Shown here: positions 24,310 through 33,102 of the stretch, piece by piece
How positions within the stretch are numbered: position 1 is the first letter of the stretch
How the letters are laid out: the number at the start of each line of letters is the position of its first letter
Assembly (NCBI GenBank): GCA_034717985.1
Contig: JAYEMH010000031.1
Coordinates: forward strand, 1-33,346
DNA length: 33,346 nt
DNA from: JAYEMH01 sp034717985 [NCBI: Candidatus Ratteibacteria bacterium]
Lineage (GTDB): Bacteria; CAZDME01; JAYEMH01
Direction of reading: 5' to 3'
Program-made: the position numbers and the translations under genes
The notes under the pieces: generated by a model
The model's input: only the letters and a program-made list of their open reading frames with translations
What the model was told of the DNA's origin: nothing
Databases searched by the model: none

Positions 24310-24891
24310 ATGGCGCTTGAAGATATTCTAAAAAAAATCAGGTCTGATGCCGGGGAAAAGCGCGCCGAGATTAAAGAAGCGGCCTTAGTTTCTGCCGGGC
24401 GCAGGGAAGAGGAACAAAAAAAAAGGGGAGAAACACTGAAAAAAGATACCCTGGCTAAATTTCGCCAGGAGGCGGCCAAAGAAAGGGAAAGAATCGTAGT
24501 CAATACCCGGATTCAAATTAAGAAGGAGATCCTTTCCCATAAACAGCAGTTTATCAGCGAAGTTTTCCTCTCTGGGCTGAATGGAATAAAAAAGTCAAAG
24601 GAGAGATATCAGGCATTTCTGGAGAGAATTCTATCACGATTTGCCCGGGGTGAGGAAGAGATTATTTTGTCCTCCCGGGACAGGGAGAATTTTTCCGGCA
24701 AGTGGCTTGAGGCATTCAATAGAAAAAACCGCCTGAAGTTAAAATATTCTAAAGAGAGCGGAAAGATTTCCGGAGGGATAATCGTCCGCGCCGGGAAAAA
24801 AGAAATTAATGCCAGTCTTGAAACATTGATTAAAGAAATCCGGGACAGATATGAGGCTCAAATAGCAAAAATTCTTTTTGAGGAATTGTGA
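24310..24891 (+). CDS. ntpE: V-type ATPase subunit E
   Basis: Peripheral-stalk subunit that forms a right-handed coiled coil with subunit G/H and binds the top of A3B3. 193 residues: a long charged helix from 1 to about 95 (KKIRSDAGEKRAEIKEAAL, then KFRQEAAKERERIVV), followed by a small globular C-terminal domain with SGGIIVRAGKKEINASLETLI, the typical ending of the family. Nine bases after K; no clear ribosome site. Its stop overlaps the subunit C start by one base. Confidence 0.92.
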   Translation: MALEDILKKIRSDAGEKRAEIKEAALVSAGRREEEQKKRGETLKKDTLAKFRQEAAKERERIVVNTRIQIKKEILSHKQQFISEVFLSGLNGIKKSKERYQAFLERILSRFARGEEEIILSSRDRENFSGKWLEAFNRKNRLKLKYSKESGKISGGIIVRAGKKEINASLETLIKEIRDRYEAQIAKILFEEL

Positions 24892-25907
24892 TGTTTTATT
24901 CTTCCAGCGAAGACCTGCGTTACGCCTATAGTGTTGGTGAGATAAAGGTGAGGGAAAATAAATTACTTTTTCCTCATGACCTTGAGCGCTTGCTTTCTAC
25001 CGTGAACCCTGAAGAGATTTCTGCCATTCTGACCGAAGCCGGGTATCAAACTTCGTCCGGGGCCGAAGAAATGCTTTTAAATACCGAGCGCTTTTTATCT
25101 TTCAACCTGGGGGCTTTATATAAAACCGCAAAAAATCTGTCTTATCATCCGGAAATAATCGATAGTTTTATCATCCGTTATGATTTCAGAAATTTTGGAG
25201 TGCTGCTTAGAAAGAAACTGCTTCCGAAAAACTTTAATGGCAAGGGTATTTCTGAAAGCGAAGTTTTAGTCAATCTAGGGCTATATGGAGCAGCTGTTCT
25301 GGAGGATTCATTCAAGAAAAAGAATTATGAGCTTTACCCGGATAAGGCTGCGGAAATTTTCTTGAAAGTTGAAAAGGAAACCAGCGGCGGCAGTCTGAAT
25401 AGAATTAGCCGGGTTTTAGACCGGGAATATTTCCGACTGGCAGAGGAGATAAGCTCCCCTAATGATTTCTGCCGTTATATCTTTAGAATGTTTGTTGACT
25501 TTGCCAATTTAGACAGTTGTTTGCGGCTGAAAAAGCTGCCAAAAGACATATCCGTTTTTGAAGAATGTTTCATTGAAGGAGGAAAGATTTCCGGCGCTGA
25601 TTTTGCCGCTTTTTTTAACGGCAGTTTGGATTTAGCCAGGCTTCTTTCCCGCTACTCATATCAAAAGATATTTTCCGGTAGCGGCGGGGAAGACGAAAGC
25701 CCGGATTTATTAGAAAAAAAAATAGATGATTTTTTAATGGATGTTTTAAGGGAGACAAAATTTTCTTTTATCGGATTAGAATCGGTGATTGCTTATTTAC
25801 TGGTAAAGGAGCTGGAGATAAAAAATATCCGTCTTATTCTTCAGGGGAAAAACGCCGGTTTAGCAAGAGAAGAATTAGCGCCACATTTGAGGATGACCTA
25901 TGTATAA
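24891..25907 (+). CDS. ntpC: V-type ATPase subunit C (central-stalk base)
   Basis: Funnel-shaped subunit linking the D-F shaft to the K ring. 338 residues, helical, beginning with the characteristic LRYAYSVGEIKVRENKLL and ending KELEIKNIRLILQGKNAGL, both family marks. ATG 24891 overlaps the subunit E stop as TGATG, a coupling signal, so I prefer it over GTG 24888. The 3' end overlaps subunit F by eight bases. Confidence 0.92.
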   Translation: MFYSSSEDLRYAYSVGEIKVRENKLLFPHDLERLLSTVNPEEISAILTEAGYQTSSGAEEMLLNTERFLSFNLGALYKTAKNLSYHPEIIDSFIIRYDFRNFGVLLRKKLLPKNFNGKGISESEVLVNLGLYGAAVLEDSFKKKNYELYPDKAAEIFLKVEKETSGGSLNRISRVLDREYFRLAEEISSPNDFCRYIFRMFVDFANLDSCLRLKKLPKDISVFEECFIEGGKISGADFAAFFNGSLDLARLLSRYSYQKIFSGSGGEDESPDLLEKKIDDFLMDVLRETKFSFIGLESVIAYLLVKELEIKNIRLILQGKNAGLAREELAPHLRMTYV

Positions 25908-26202
25908 AATGGCAGTTGTCGGTGAGCCCTGGGCCGTTTGGGGTTTTGCCGCTTTAGGATTGTTGATTTACCCGGTGCATACCGAAAAAGAAGTTCAGGA
26001 TATTTTGAAAGCAATGCAGGAAGATTATGGCATCATTTTTGTCACCGAGACATTTTTGAAAATAGTCGAGGAGAAATTTCAGTTTAGAGGTGCAGGGAGA
26101 TTTCCGAAAATTTGTTTGATTCCCAATCATAAGCAGAGGCGGCAATTGGGCCGGACGGTAATACGGGGAGTAGTGCGCAAAGCAGTCGGTTTTGAAATTT
26201 AA
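25900..26202 (+). CDS. ntpG: V-type ATPase subunit F (central shaft)
   Basis: Small Rossmann-like subunit that sits on subunit D in the central shaft. It is named subunit F in general nomenclature and NtpG in E. hirae. 100 residues: KMAVVGEPWAVWGFAALGL, DYGIIFVTETFL and the C-terminal tail. In the ntp order subunit A should follow directly, but here a pilin gene and repeat-laden spacers (26203-27028) intervene. Confidence 0.9.
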   Translation: MYKMAVVGEPWAVWGFAALGLLIYPVHTEKEVQDILKAMQEDYGIIFVTETFLKIVEEKFQFRGAGRFPKICLIPNHKQRRQLGRTVIRGVVRKAVGFEI

Positions 26203-26205
26203 TAA

Positions 26206-26299
26206 AACCACAGAAAAGAATTTAACCACAGAGTCCACAGAGAAAAAGAGAATGTAAAAATAAAGACAGAAAGTTTTCGACAGGATTTACAGGATTAAA
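26206..26299. repeat. ACCACAGA / GACAGGATT spacer repeats
   Basis: AACCACAG occurs at 26206 and again as AACCACAGAGTCCACAGAG near 26224, then CGACAGGATTTACAGGATT at 26278. These are the same word families as in the spacers before panD and before the HEAT giant. They sit at the upstream edge of the pilin gene that splits the ATPase locus. Confidence 0.55.
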
Positions 26300-26306
26300 G
26301 AAGAAT

Positions 26307-26828
26307 GTGAAGAAGAAAAAAAGAGCGGGGTTTACTCTCGTTGAAATTATGATTGTGGTGGCGATTATTGGGGTGCTTGTGGCTATTGCGATTCCTAACT
26401 TTCTGCGTGCTCGAAGGGAAGCGAGAGATGCAAGGAGAAAGGCGGATATACGTCAGCTTCAGTCGGCTCTTACGAGATATAATCTCACTTATGGCGAATA
26501 TCCATTATCTGGAGGAGCAAGTTCTCCTAATAGCGGTTGGAGTAATAGCTCAGATAGCAGCTGGGATACTCTCCAGACTGAATTAGAGGGATATATTAAG
26601 AAATTACCTAAAGATCCAGTAAATGAAACAGGTGGTTGGACTGGAGGCGGAAAATACAATTATTGTTATTTCTCGCGCGGTTACGGCTGCACCCAACAGT
26701 GGTATATGATAACTTATAAATTAGAGAATCCAGACATAGAGAGTCCGGGTGTAACGGCTTGTAATGGTACTTATTTCAATTATGGCGGGACTATTACAGT
26801 AGGAGCTTCTCCTCGTGAGTTAGATTAA
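26307..26828 (+). CDS. Type IV pilin-like / type II secretion pseudopilin
   Basis: 173 residues starting at GTG. The N-terminus KKKKRAG followed by FTLVEIMIVVAIIGVLVAIA is a class III signal: cleavage by prepilin peptidase after Gly8, Phe at +1 and Glu at +5, then a 20-residue membrane helix. After the helix, RREARDARRKADIRQLQSAL.RYNL..GEYP resembles GspG-type pseudopilins, and the Gly/Ser-rich C-terminal part has three Cys. It would join a pilus or pseudopilus in the cell envelope. Its position inside the V-ATPase locus is odd: no partner genes (pilB, pilC, pilD) are near, so it is probably an inserted single gene. Confidence 0.88.
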   Translation: MKKKKRAGFTLVEIMIVVAIIGVLVAIAIPNFLRARREARDARRKADIRQLQSALTRYNLTYGEYPLSGGASSPNSGWSNSSDSSWDTLQTELEGYIKKLPKDPVNETGGWTGGGKYNYCYFSRGYGCTQQWYMITYKLENPDIESPGVTACNGTYFNYGGTITVGASPRELD

Positions 26829-26885
26829 ATCCTGCATCCGGCCTCATATCTTTGCGGACAAATAAATAAAGAAAGAAGGCAATCT

Positions 26886-26936
26886 ATGGCAGAAGAGAAG
26901 AAAAGTAAAGAAGCGAATCATAGTACAGATTATTGA
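26886..26936 (+). other. Possible 16-codon mini-ORF after the pilin gene
   Basis: ATGGCAGAAGAGAAG opens a 16-residue frame (MAEEKKSKEANHSTDY) behind an AAGAAGG site. It may be a leader peptide, a remnant, or chance. No function is proposed. Confidence 0.2.
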
Positions 26937-26948
26937 GGATAATCGTAG

Positions 26949-26969
26949 GGACAACCCTTGTGGTTGTCC
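26949..26969. repeat. GGACAACC...GGTTGTCC hairpin
   Basis: GGACAACC (26949-26956) pairs with GGTTGTCC (26962-26969) around CTTGT, preceded by TCGTAG. The spacer is otherwise empty. It could weakly terminate pilin transcription, but the T content after it is patchy. It looks more like a small dispersed palindrome. Confidence 0.45.
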
Positions 26970-27028
26970 ATTTATATCGTTTTATGGTTAATTTCTGACA
27001 GAATCCATGATAAAAGAAAGAGTGAATA

Positions 27029-28822
27029 ATGGCTATTGATAAAAAGAAAAAGGGAAAAATTGCTAAAGTTTCCGGCCCTCTGGTGGTGGCTGAAGATATG
27101 TTTCAGTCAAAAATGCATAATATGGTTTGGGTCAGCGGGAAAAAATTAGTTGGAGAAATTGTCGAGTTAAAAGGTGATGTCGCTTCTATCCAGGTTTATG
27201 AAGATACTGCCGGTGTCGGACCGGGGGAACCGGCAGAAGATCTGGGCGAGCCGTTAAGTGTAGAATTGGGACCGGGATTAATCGGAAATATTTACGATGG
27301 TATCCAGCGGCCGTTAGAGGCGATTCGAAAAAAAGTTGGCGATAGCATTCCGCCCGGTTTGCTTATACCCAGCCTTGATAGAAGCAAGAAGTGGGAATTT
27401 TCGCCCCGGATAAAAAAAGGAGAAAAAGTAGAGGCCGGAGATATTCTTGGTGTAGTCCCGGAGACGTCGCTGGTAGAGCATCGAATTTTAGTTTCTCCAG
27501 GGATTAAAGGCGAAATTATTGAGATAAAAAAGGGTGTCTTTACCGTTACCGAGGTGATTGCCCGGATAAAAACATCCCGGGAAATAGTTGAGGTAAAGAT
27601 GATGCAGCGCTGGCCGGTTAGAAAAGAACGCCCCTATCGGGAAAAATTAGTGCCGGAGATTCCTTTGGTAACCGGGCAGAGAATAATTGATACGTTTTTT
27701 CCATTAGGTAAAGGCGGAACTGCCTGTGTTCCCGGACCGTTTGGCTCGGGAAAGACGGTTATTCAGCATGCTTTAGCCAAATGGATTGATGCCGAAATCA
27801 TTGTTTATGTGGGGTGTGGAGAAAGAGGGAATGAAATGACTGATGTTCTCCTGGAATTTCCAGAGCTTATTGACCCTCATTCCGGCGAGTCTCTGATGAA
27901 AAGGACTATTTTAATTGCCAACACCTCAAATATGCCGGTGGCCGCCCGCGAGGCTTCCATTTATACCGGCATTACTATTGCTGAATACTTCCGGGATATG
28001 GGCTATGATGTGGCCTTAATGGCTGATTCTACCTCGCGCTGGGCCGAGGCCTTGCGGGAAATCTCGGGCAGATTGGAAGAGATGCCCGGAGACGAAGGTT
28101 ATCCGGCTTATCTTGGCACCAGGATTGCCGAGGTTTACGAACGGGCCGGCCTGATAAAATGTTTAGGCCGGGATAAACGTTTGGGTTCGCTGACGATTAT
28201 CGGGGCGGTTTCTCCGCCGGGAGGCGATTTGACTGACCCGGTGGTTCAGGGGACATTACGAGTGGTTAAGGTTTTCTGGAGCCTGGAGGACAAATTGGCT
28301 TATGAAAGACATTTCCCGGCGATTAACTGGCTGAACAGCTATTCTTTGTACCAGCCTATTGCTAACCGGTATTTTAACAAGAAAGTTAATACTGAATTCG
28401 TGAAACTGCGAAAGGAGGCAATGCTGGTTCTGCAAAGAGAATCAGAATTGCAGGAAATTGTTAAGTTAATCGGAATTGATGCCCTTTCGCCGGAGGATAG
28501 GTTGAGTTTGGATCTGGCCAAATCTATTCGGGAAGATTTCCTTCATCAAAATGCTTTTAACGAAATTGATACCTACACTTCATTGAAAAAACAATACAAA
28601 ATTCTGAAAGCAATTATGTTATTAGGCGAGGTTTCTCAAAAGGCTTTTTCGCAGGGTGTTCCTCTGGGGAAACTTTTAGATTTAGAGGTTAAAGAGGAAA
28701 TTGCCCGGCTTAAGCTTGTTCCCGAAGAAGAATTGGATAGGATTGATTCGGTTTTGAATAAAATTACTAGAGAGGAATCTATCCCTGGCGGGGAAAAAAT
28801 ATCCGGAGATGAAAATGATTAA
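27029..28822 (+). CDS. ntpA: V-type ATPase catalytic subunit A
   Basis: Catalytic nucleotide-binding subunit of the A3B3 head. 597 residues with a beta-barrel N-terminus ([15 protein letters not shown]), the V/A-specific non-homologous insert, P-loop GPFGSGKT at 236-243, [11 protein letters not shown] with the catalytic Glu, and the [23 protein letters not shown] stretch. All residues needed for catalysis appear present. It overlaps subunit B at its 3' end. Confidence 0.97.
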   Translation: MAIDKKKKGKIAKVSGPLVVAEDMFQSKMHNMVWVSGKKLVGEIVELKGDVASIQVYEDTAGVGPGEPAEDLGEPLSVELGPGLIGNIYDGIQRPLEAIRKKVGDSIPPGLLIPSLDRSKKWEFSPRIKKGEKVEAGDILGVVPETSLVEHRILVSPGIKGEIIEIKKGVFTVTEVIARIKTSREIVEVKMMQRWPVRKERPYREKLVPEIPLVTGQRIIDTFFPLGKGGTACVPGPFGSGKTVIQHALAKWIDAEIIVYVGCGERGNEMTDVLLEFPELIDPHSGESLMKRTILIANTSNMPVAAREASIYTGITIAEYFRDMGYDVALMADSTSRWAEALREISGRLEEMPGDEGYPAYLGTRIAEVYERAGLIKCLGRDKRLGSLTIIGAVSPPGGDLTDPVVQGTLRVVKVFWSLEDKLAYERHFPAINWLNSYSLYQPIANRYFNKKVNTEFVKLRKEAMLVLQRESELQEIVKLIGIDALSPEDRLSLDLAKSIREDFLHQNAFNEIDTYTSLKKQYKILKAIMLLGEVSQKAFSQGVPLGKLLDLEVKEEIARLKLVPEEELDRIDSVLNKITREESIPGGEKISGDEND

Positions 28823-30197
28823 GGAATATTTAACTATTCAGGAAATTGTGGGCCCATTGATTCTGGTTGATGAAGTTGAAGGGGTAAAATATGAGGAGTT
28901 GGTTGAGATACAGCTTCCCTGTGGAGAGATGAGAAACGGAAAGGTTCTGGAGGTTAATCGGGATAAGGCCCTGGTGGAAGTTTTTGGCGGTACCACCGGA
29001 GTTGATATCAAAAACACCCGTTTGAAATTTTTGGGCCGGGGAATGGAAATGGCTGTTTCCCTGGATATGTTGGGCAGAATATTTGATGGGTTGGGTAATC
29101 CGATTGATGGCGGTCCGCCCATACTTTCTGAAACCCGGCTGGATGTTAACGGCACACCTATTAATCCCTCGGCCAGAAATTATCCTCAAGAGTTTATTCA
29201 AACCGGCATCTCCGCCATTGACGGACTTAACACCCTGGTGCGCGGGCAGAAATTACCCATATTTTCAGCTTCAGGCCTTCCTCATATTCGTCTTTCGGCC
29301 CAGGTTGCCCGTCAGGCCAAAGTTTTAGGGAAAGAGGAAAAATTTGCCGTGGTATTTGCCGCTATGGGGATTACTTTTGAAGAGGCTAATTTTTTTATTA
29401 GCGATTTTAAGGAAAGCGGAGCGATTGGAAATGTGGCGCTTTTTGTCAATTTAGCTGATGATCCGGCGATTGAGAGAATTGCTACTCCCCGGGTTGCCTT
29501 AACGGCCGCCGAATATTTAGCCTTTAAGCAGGGAATGCATGTTTTGGTTATTTTAATTGATATGACAAATTACTGTGAAGCTCTTCGGCAGATATCGGCC
29601 GCCCGACGAGAAGTTCCGGGCCGGCGCGGATATCCCGGCTACCTCTATACGGATCTGGCTACCATTTATGAACGAGCGGGCAGAATTCAAGGCAATCCCG
29701 GTTCAATTACCCAGATTCCGGTATTAACTATGCCCGAAGATGACAAAACCCACCCTATCCCTGATTTAACCGGATATATTACCGAAGGGCAGATAATTTT
29801 GAGCCGCGGCCTTAACCGGAAAGGAATCTATCCGCCTATTGATGTTCTGCCTTCTCTTTCTCGTCTCAAGGATAAAGGAATTGGCAAGGATAAAACCCGG
29901 GAGGACCACGCCGATCTTTTTAATCAGCTTTTTGCGGCTTATGCCCGGGGTAAAGAGGCCTATGAGCTGGAAAAAATTCTGGGGAGAGCCGCCCTTACCG
30001 AGATGGATTTAAGGTATTTGAAATTTTCCAATCTTTTTGAAGTGGAATATATTCAGCAGCGGGAAGATGAGGTTCGGACTATTTCGGAAACATTGGATCT
30101 GGGTTGGAAGCTGCTGTCTCAATTTCCCCGGACCGAACTCAAGCGGATTCGCCCGGAATTCATTGATAAGTATCTCGGTTCATCCCTAAAACGGTAA
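28815..30197 (+). CDS. ntpB: V-type ATPase regulatory subunit B
   Basis: Non-catalytic partner of subunit A. About 460 residues. In place of a P-loop it has [16 protein letters not shown], the normal B-subunit replacement, and later [35 protein letters not shown] 28815 has GGAG six bases upstream; ATG 28809 is flush with that site and less likely. It overlaps subunit A by eight bases, consistent with coupled synthesis. Confidence 0.97.
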   Translation: MIKEYLTIQEIVGPLILVDEVEGVKYEELVEIQLPCGEMRNGKVLEVNRDKALVEVFGGTTGVDIKNTRLKFLGRGMEMAVSLDMLGRIFDGLGNPIDGGPPILSETRLDVNGTPINPSARNYPQEFIQTGISAIDGLNTLVRGQKLPIFSASGLPHIRLSAQVARQAKVLGKEEKFAVVFAAMGITFEEANFFISDFKESGAIGNVALFVNLADDPAIERIATPRVALTAAEYLAFKQGMHVLVILIDMTNYCEALRQISAARREVPGRRGYPGYLYTDLATIYERAGRIQGNPGSITQIPVLTMPEDDKTHPIPDLTGYITEGQIILSRGLNRKGIYPPIDVLPSLSRLKDKGIGKDKTREDHADLFNQLFAAYARGKEAYELEKILGRAALTEMDLRYLKFSNLFEVEYIQQREDEVRTISETLDLGWKLLSQFPRTELKRIRPEFIDKYLGSSLKR

Positions 30198-30218
30198 AAA
30201 TAAGGAATCCATTCCAAC

Positions 30219-30839
30219 ATGCGCTTGAACGTTAATCCCACCCGGATGGAATTATCAAAGTTAAAGACGAAACATTCATTTGCCAAACGGGGGCATAAGC
30301 TGCTTAAAAATAAAGAGGACGAGTTAATAAGAAGATTTCTCGATTTTATTGACCAGGATAAAGTTTTAAGGGAAGAAATGGAAGAAAAACTTTTCCGGGC
30401 GCTAAAGATTTTTGTAAAGGCGGCCGTGACTATGCCTCCGGCTGATTTGAAAGAAGCTTTATTCTTTACGGAAAGAAAAAGCGAAATAAAAGTTATTCCC
30501 TCGCGGATTCTTAATTTAGAGACAAGTAAATTTTCTCTAAAAACCGAAGGAGATTTACATCGATATCGATTTTCTGCTGTCAATTCCCAATATGATAAAG
30601 CGGTAATTCTGCTCAATGAAGTGCTGCCTTTGATGATTCAGGTGGCCGGTTTAGAGGATAGTATTATTCTTCTGGCTCAGGAAATCGAACGGACGCGGCG
30701 TCGGGTAAACGCTTTAGAATACCGCCTGATTCCCGATCTGGATGATACGATTAAATATATCAGCATGAAACTCAGCGAAATCGAGAGAGGGAATTTAAGC
30801 CGATTGATGCGGCTTAAAGAATTCAGCGGAACTATTTAG
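30219..30839 (+). CDS. ntpD: V-type ATPase subunit D (rotor shaft)
   Basis: Coiled-coil shaft that turns inside A3B3. 206 residues starting MRLNVNPTRMELSKLK, with the long N-terminal helix (KLLKNKEDELIRRFLDFI) and the C-terminal helix (RRRVNALEYRLIPDLDDTIKYI), the usual pattern of the family. It closes the ATPase set; the rsmI start lies one base after its stop. Confidence 0.95.
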   Translation: MRLNVNPTRMELSKLKTKHSFAKRGHKLLKNKEDELIRRFLDFIDQDKVLREEMEEKLFRALKIFVKAAVTMPPADLKEALFFTERKSEIKVIPSRILNLETSKFSLKTEGDLHRYRFSAVNSQYDKAVILLNEVLPLMIQVAGLEDSIILLAQEIERTRRRVNALEYRLIPDLDDTIKYISMKLSEIERGNLSRLMRLKEFSGTI

Positions 30840-30840
30840 T

Positions 30841-31548
30841 ATGGGTGAACTTTTTATTGTCAGCACACCGATCGGGAATTTGGAAGATATAAGTTTAAGG
30901 GCGATTCGCATTCTTAAGGAAGTAGATTTAATCGCTTGTGAAGATACCAGAAAAAGCAAGATTCTTCTCGGCCGCTATGATATCCACACCCCTCTGACTA
31001 GTTTTCACGAATATAATAAGGTCTCGAAATCCGGAAATTTAATTAAACTGCTAAAGGGAAACAAACGGATTGCCCTGGTGAGTGAAGCGGGAACACCGGG
31101 AATTTCCGACCCTGGCTTTTATTTGATTCGTTTGGCGATCAGGGAGAATATTAAGGTAATTCCCATACCCGGCCCGAGTGCTCTGCTGGCGGGTTTGGTT
31201 GTTTCCGGATTGCCCACCGACAGCTTCATTTTTTACGGATTTTTGCCCCGCAAGGGTTCAAAGAGGAAAAAATGGTTTGAAAAGCTCGGCCAGGAAGAAA
31301 AAACCGTAGTTTTTTACGAATCGCCTTATCGCCTGCTGGCTACCTTAGAAGAATTGATGCCGGTAACTGAAACAAGAATGATAGCCGTCGGACGGGAGTT
31401 GACCAAAAAATACGAAGAGGTTAGAAGAGGGACGGCTGAGGAGCTTGAGGCGTATTTCAAGCTTCATTCTCCCCGAGGAGAGTTTGTTTTGATTGTGGCT
31501 GGTAGGGATTATTCATACAAATTTTCCCAGCCGCTCGGCGTTCCATAA
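30841..31548 (+). CDS. rsmI: 16S rRNA (cytidine1402-2'-O)-methyltransferase, short C-terminus
   Basis: Methylates the ribose of C1402 in the ribosomal decoding centre. MGELFIVSTPIGNLEDISLRA is the family start, followed by ACEDTRKSKILL, LTSFHEYN, ALVSEAGTPGISDPG and PIPGPSALLAGLVVSGLPT, all intact. The core ends at GEFVLIVAG. The last codons (YKFSQPLGVP) lie antisense to the C-terminus of the convergent YiiX-like gene, and the helical C-terminal domain of the longer homologues is absent. 235 residues is within the range of short RsmI proteins, but truncation by the incoming DNA is quite possible. Confidence 0.93.
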   Translation: MGELFIVSTPIGNLEDISLRAIRILKEVDLIACEDTRKSKILLGRYDIHTPLTSFHEYNKVSKSGNLIKLLKGNKRIALVSEAGTPGISDPGFYLIRLAIRENIKVIPIPGPSALLAGLVVSGLPTDSFIFYGFLPRKGSKRKKWFEKLGQEEKTVVFYESPYRLLATLEELMPVTETRMIAVGRELTKKYEEVRRGTAEELEAYFKLHSPRGEFVLIVAGRDYSYKFSQPLGVP

Positions 31549-32228
31549 GCATGCACGATGCTTATGGCATTTGAACGAGAAATGCCGCCAGGGTTTATGC
31601 CCGGTTTACCTTCCGGAATTGGCACAGTAAGTTCTGCAAAGTATTCCTTCCACGCCGGAAATGTTTCTCCCGTGTCTGGATCCACGAATGTCATAGGTTG
31701 TAGTTCGAAAAGTGGTTTGCCGTCACGGGCTTCCAGAAAAGCGTGATAGACGACTTCGGAGCAATAGTAGTCATCGTTCTGGATGTCGAAGATCTTATCG
31801 TAGGGTTTTCCTTTGAGTGTCAGCACTTCCCCCAGTGCCGCTGGGATCAAGTGGCGATACTTTGGTTTGAGTCGGCCGACCAGTACCTTTGGCTGCTGTT
31901 TGCGGTCATGGCTGCGGTCGAGAAAAGTATCAAGCGGTGTAACCTCTACACCAGTAAGCAGAGCTTCAATTATGACAACATTGCCATGATTGTCGCCTCT
32001 AACGATACCAATATGTGACAAATTTGCCCCTTTATATCCTGTTGTGACTTTCTCAATTGCGTCGCAAAAAGGTCCGCAATCAAGATCCTGGAAGAGCAAG
32101 TCACCTGATTGAAGGATAAATGCTCGATTTTTCTGAGCCAAGTTTTGATTGCATCCAGCAGCGAAGACAATCATGGCCAGAATGAATATGTTCAATATCA
32201 TCTTGAGCGGCTGGTTAATGAAACGCAT
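31509..32228 (-). CDS. YiiX/YebB-like permuted NlpC/P60 hydrolase, lipoprotein
   Basis: A predicted cysteine hydrolase acting outside the inner membrane. ATG 32228 follows a GAGGAGA site; the frame opens earlier at TTG 32240. The signal segment MILNIFILAMIVFAAGC has a lipobox with Cys26 for lipid attachment. GDLLFQ (42-47), NLSHIGIV with His72 and DDYYCSEVVYHAF with Cys156 give the permuted order (His before Cys) of the YiiX group. GINPGGISRSNAISIVHAYG is the usual ending. The substrate is unknown: cell-wall peptides or lipid amides are family possibilities. It overlaps rsmI by 40 bases, tail to tail, and lies directly after an attC-like site, so it reads as a mobile cassette gene. Confidence 0.82.
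   Translation of the reverse strand: MRFINQPLKMILNIFILAMIVFAAGCNQNLAQKNRAFILQSGDLLFQDLDCGPFCDAIEKVTTGYKGANLSHIGIVRGDNHGNVVIIEALLTGVEVTPLDTFLDRSHDRKQQPKVLVGRLKPKYRHLIPAALGEVLTLKGKPYDKIFDIQNDDYYCSEVVYHAFLEARDGKPLFELQPMTFVDPDTGETFPAWKEYFAELTVPIPEGKPGINPGGISRSNAISIVHAYGTPSGWENLYE
31543..31567. terminator. Perfect 10-bp palindrome at the rsmI/YiiX convergence
   Basis: CCATAAGCAT (31543-31552) and ATGCTTATGG (31558-31567) pair around GCACG. The rsmI TAA lies within the left arm, and on the other strand the whole palindrome is coding. No T-run follows on either strand, so any terminator action would be weak. Confidence 0.35.
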
Positions 32229-32247
32229 ATGTCTCCTCAATTTGCAT

Positions 32248-32307
32248 GTCTAACGAAAAAATTACCGCCTCCGACGCTTCGGGGTCAGGTGCGGAGTGTG
32301 GTTAGTC
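32248..32307 (-). other. attC-like integron recombination site, between cassettes
   Basis: Read on the minus strand, 60 bases run from GACTAAC (R'' box) to GTTAGAC (R' box, fitting GTTRRRY). The boxes pair at six of seven positions. Inside, CCGCACCTGAC pairs with GTCGGAGGCGG at nine of eleven positions around CCCGAAGC. Size, box order and imperfect symmetry are those of a short attC. It starts three bases after the CARDB gene stop and ends 20 bases before the YiiX-like ATG, exactly where a cassette junction should be. Confidence 0.65.
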
Positions 32308-32310
32308 CTT

Positions 32311-32892
32311 TTAATTCTCTACAGTTAGATCTATACTGAATTTAGTATTATTCCCTTCGTCAAATTCTTCAATATGGCCGGTAGAGTCAGCTTCTGCGGA
32401 AAAAGTGTATTGAGCCCAGTTGTAGTTGCCTAGGGTATAGTTGAATGTGGCCGTATAAGTTCCGGGTACGCCGGTCTTGCGCGGTTGTATTGAAGGGATT
32501 CGTTTTGTCCCGACGGTTAGGGTCTGAGAAGCTGGTGTTTGAATCCTGACGTTGAGTTTGAGAAGAAAGGCGCCTGTTTCATATTGGCCTATGTTTTCCA
32601 GTACCACTCTTACCTGATATGTCCGTCCGGAAACCCATGGACCGGAGGTCCCGGAGAATCTGAATTCCTTGATTGTTATGTCTGGTAATGCTAAACGGTT
32701 GGACTTAGGTTGGGGTGGCAGTTCTGCTATTTTTGCCGTCGCTTTCATAGTAGATTTAGGGATGATAGATTTAGTTTTGACGGGACTACTTTTAATAGGT
32801 GTGCTTTTGCGAACCGTCTTTGATTGGGCCAAAAGCGATGGAAAACTCGATAAGAACAAAGTGAATATGACAAAAGCAATTTTTAATTTCAT
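32311..32892 (-). CDS. Exported CARDB-domain protein
   Basis: 193 residues from ATG 32892, which has a GGGAGGAGG site just upstream; the open frame extends further but without support. Residues 1-22 are a signal peptide (MKLKIAFVIFTLFLSS ... LLA). Residues 23-62 are a Lys/Ser/Pro-rich linker. Residues about 68-193 form a CARDB-type beta sandwich: LPDITIKEFRF, WVSGRTYQVRVVLENIG, then YTFSAEADSTGHIEEFDEGNN, where the D-x-E-x-NN pattern is the family ending. Such domains bind partners or surfaces outside the cell. It lies between two attC-like sites in the same orientation as the YiiX-like gene, so it is probably an integron cassette gene. Confidence 0.75.
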   Translation of the reverse strand: MKLKIAFVIFTLFLSSFPSLLAQSKTVRKSTPIKSSPVKTKSIIPKSTMKATAKIAELPPQPKSNRLALPDITIKEFRFSGTSGPWVSGRTYQVRVVLENIGQYETGAFLLKLNVRIQTPASQTLTVGTKRIPSIQPRKTGVPGTYTATFNYTLGNYNWAQYTFSAEADSTGHIEEFDEGNNTKFSIDLTVEN

Positions 32893-32903
32893 TATTTCCT
32901 CCT

Positions 32904-33100
32904 CCCTAACGAGTCTGTAGAAACAGCCCATTTCATGAGAAAAACCCAAAAATTAGATTAAATCTCTCGTCGAGAGCAAACTTTATTTTTAGTAATAAAA
33001 AGCCTTTTTTAGACTTTTCCTACAGCCTCAACACCAGAAATCACCCGCTTTTCCCAAAGTGAAGCAGCGGAAAAAGGTCGGCTGGATGAAGTTGTTATGC
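32904..33100 (-). other. attC-like site split by a small inserted element
   Basis: On the minus strand GCATAAC (33100-33094) begins a site with CCAGCCGACC as one inner box and GGTGATTTCTGG as the other. It reaches GTGTT at 33034-33030, and after the inserted 119-bp element resumes as GTTAGGG (32910-32904). Removing the insert and one GTT copy leaves about 75 bases, ending in GTTAGGG. It starts two bases after the stop codon of a gene remnant and ends shortly before the CARDB ribosome site. Confidence 0.55.
32911..33029. mobile_element. 119-bp MITE-like element inside the attC-like site
   Basis: The ends GAGTCTGTAGAAA (32911-32923) and TTTCCTACAGCCTC (33016-33029) are inverted repeats with one mismatch and one gap. 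AAC flanks both ends as a likely three-base target duplication. A perfect small palindrome, CTCTCG/CGAGAG, lies inside at 32964-32976. There is no coding capacity. Confidence 0.5.
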
Positions 33101-33102
33101 AA

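Noticed and set aside
31558-32339. Several plus-strand ORFs of 60-90 residues opposite the YiiX-like gene
   Set aside because: They are shadows of the intact minus-strand lipoprotein gene.
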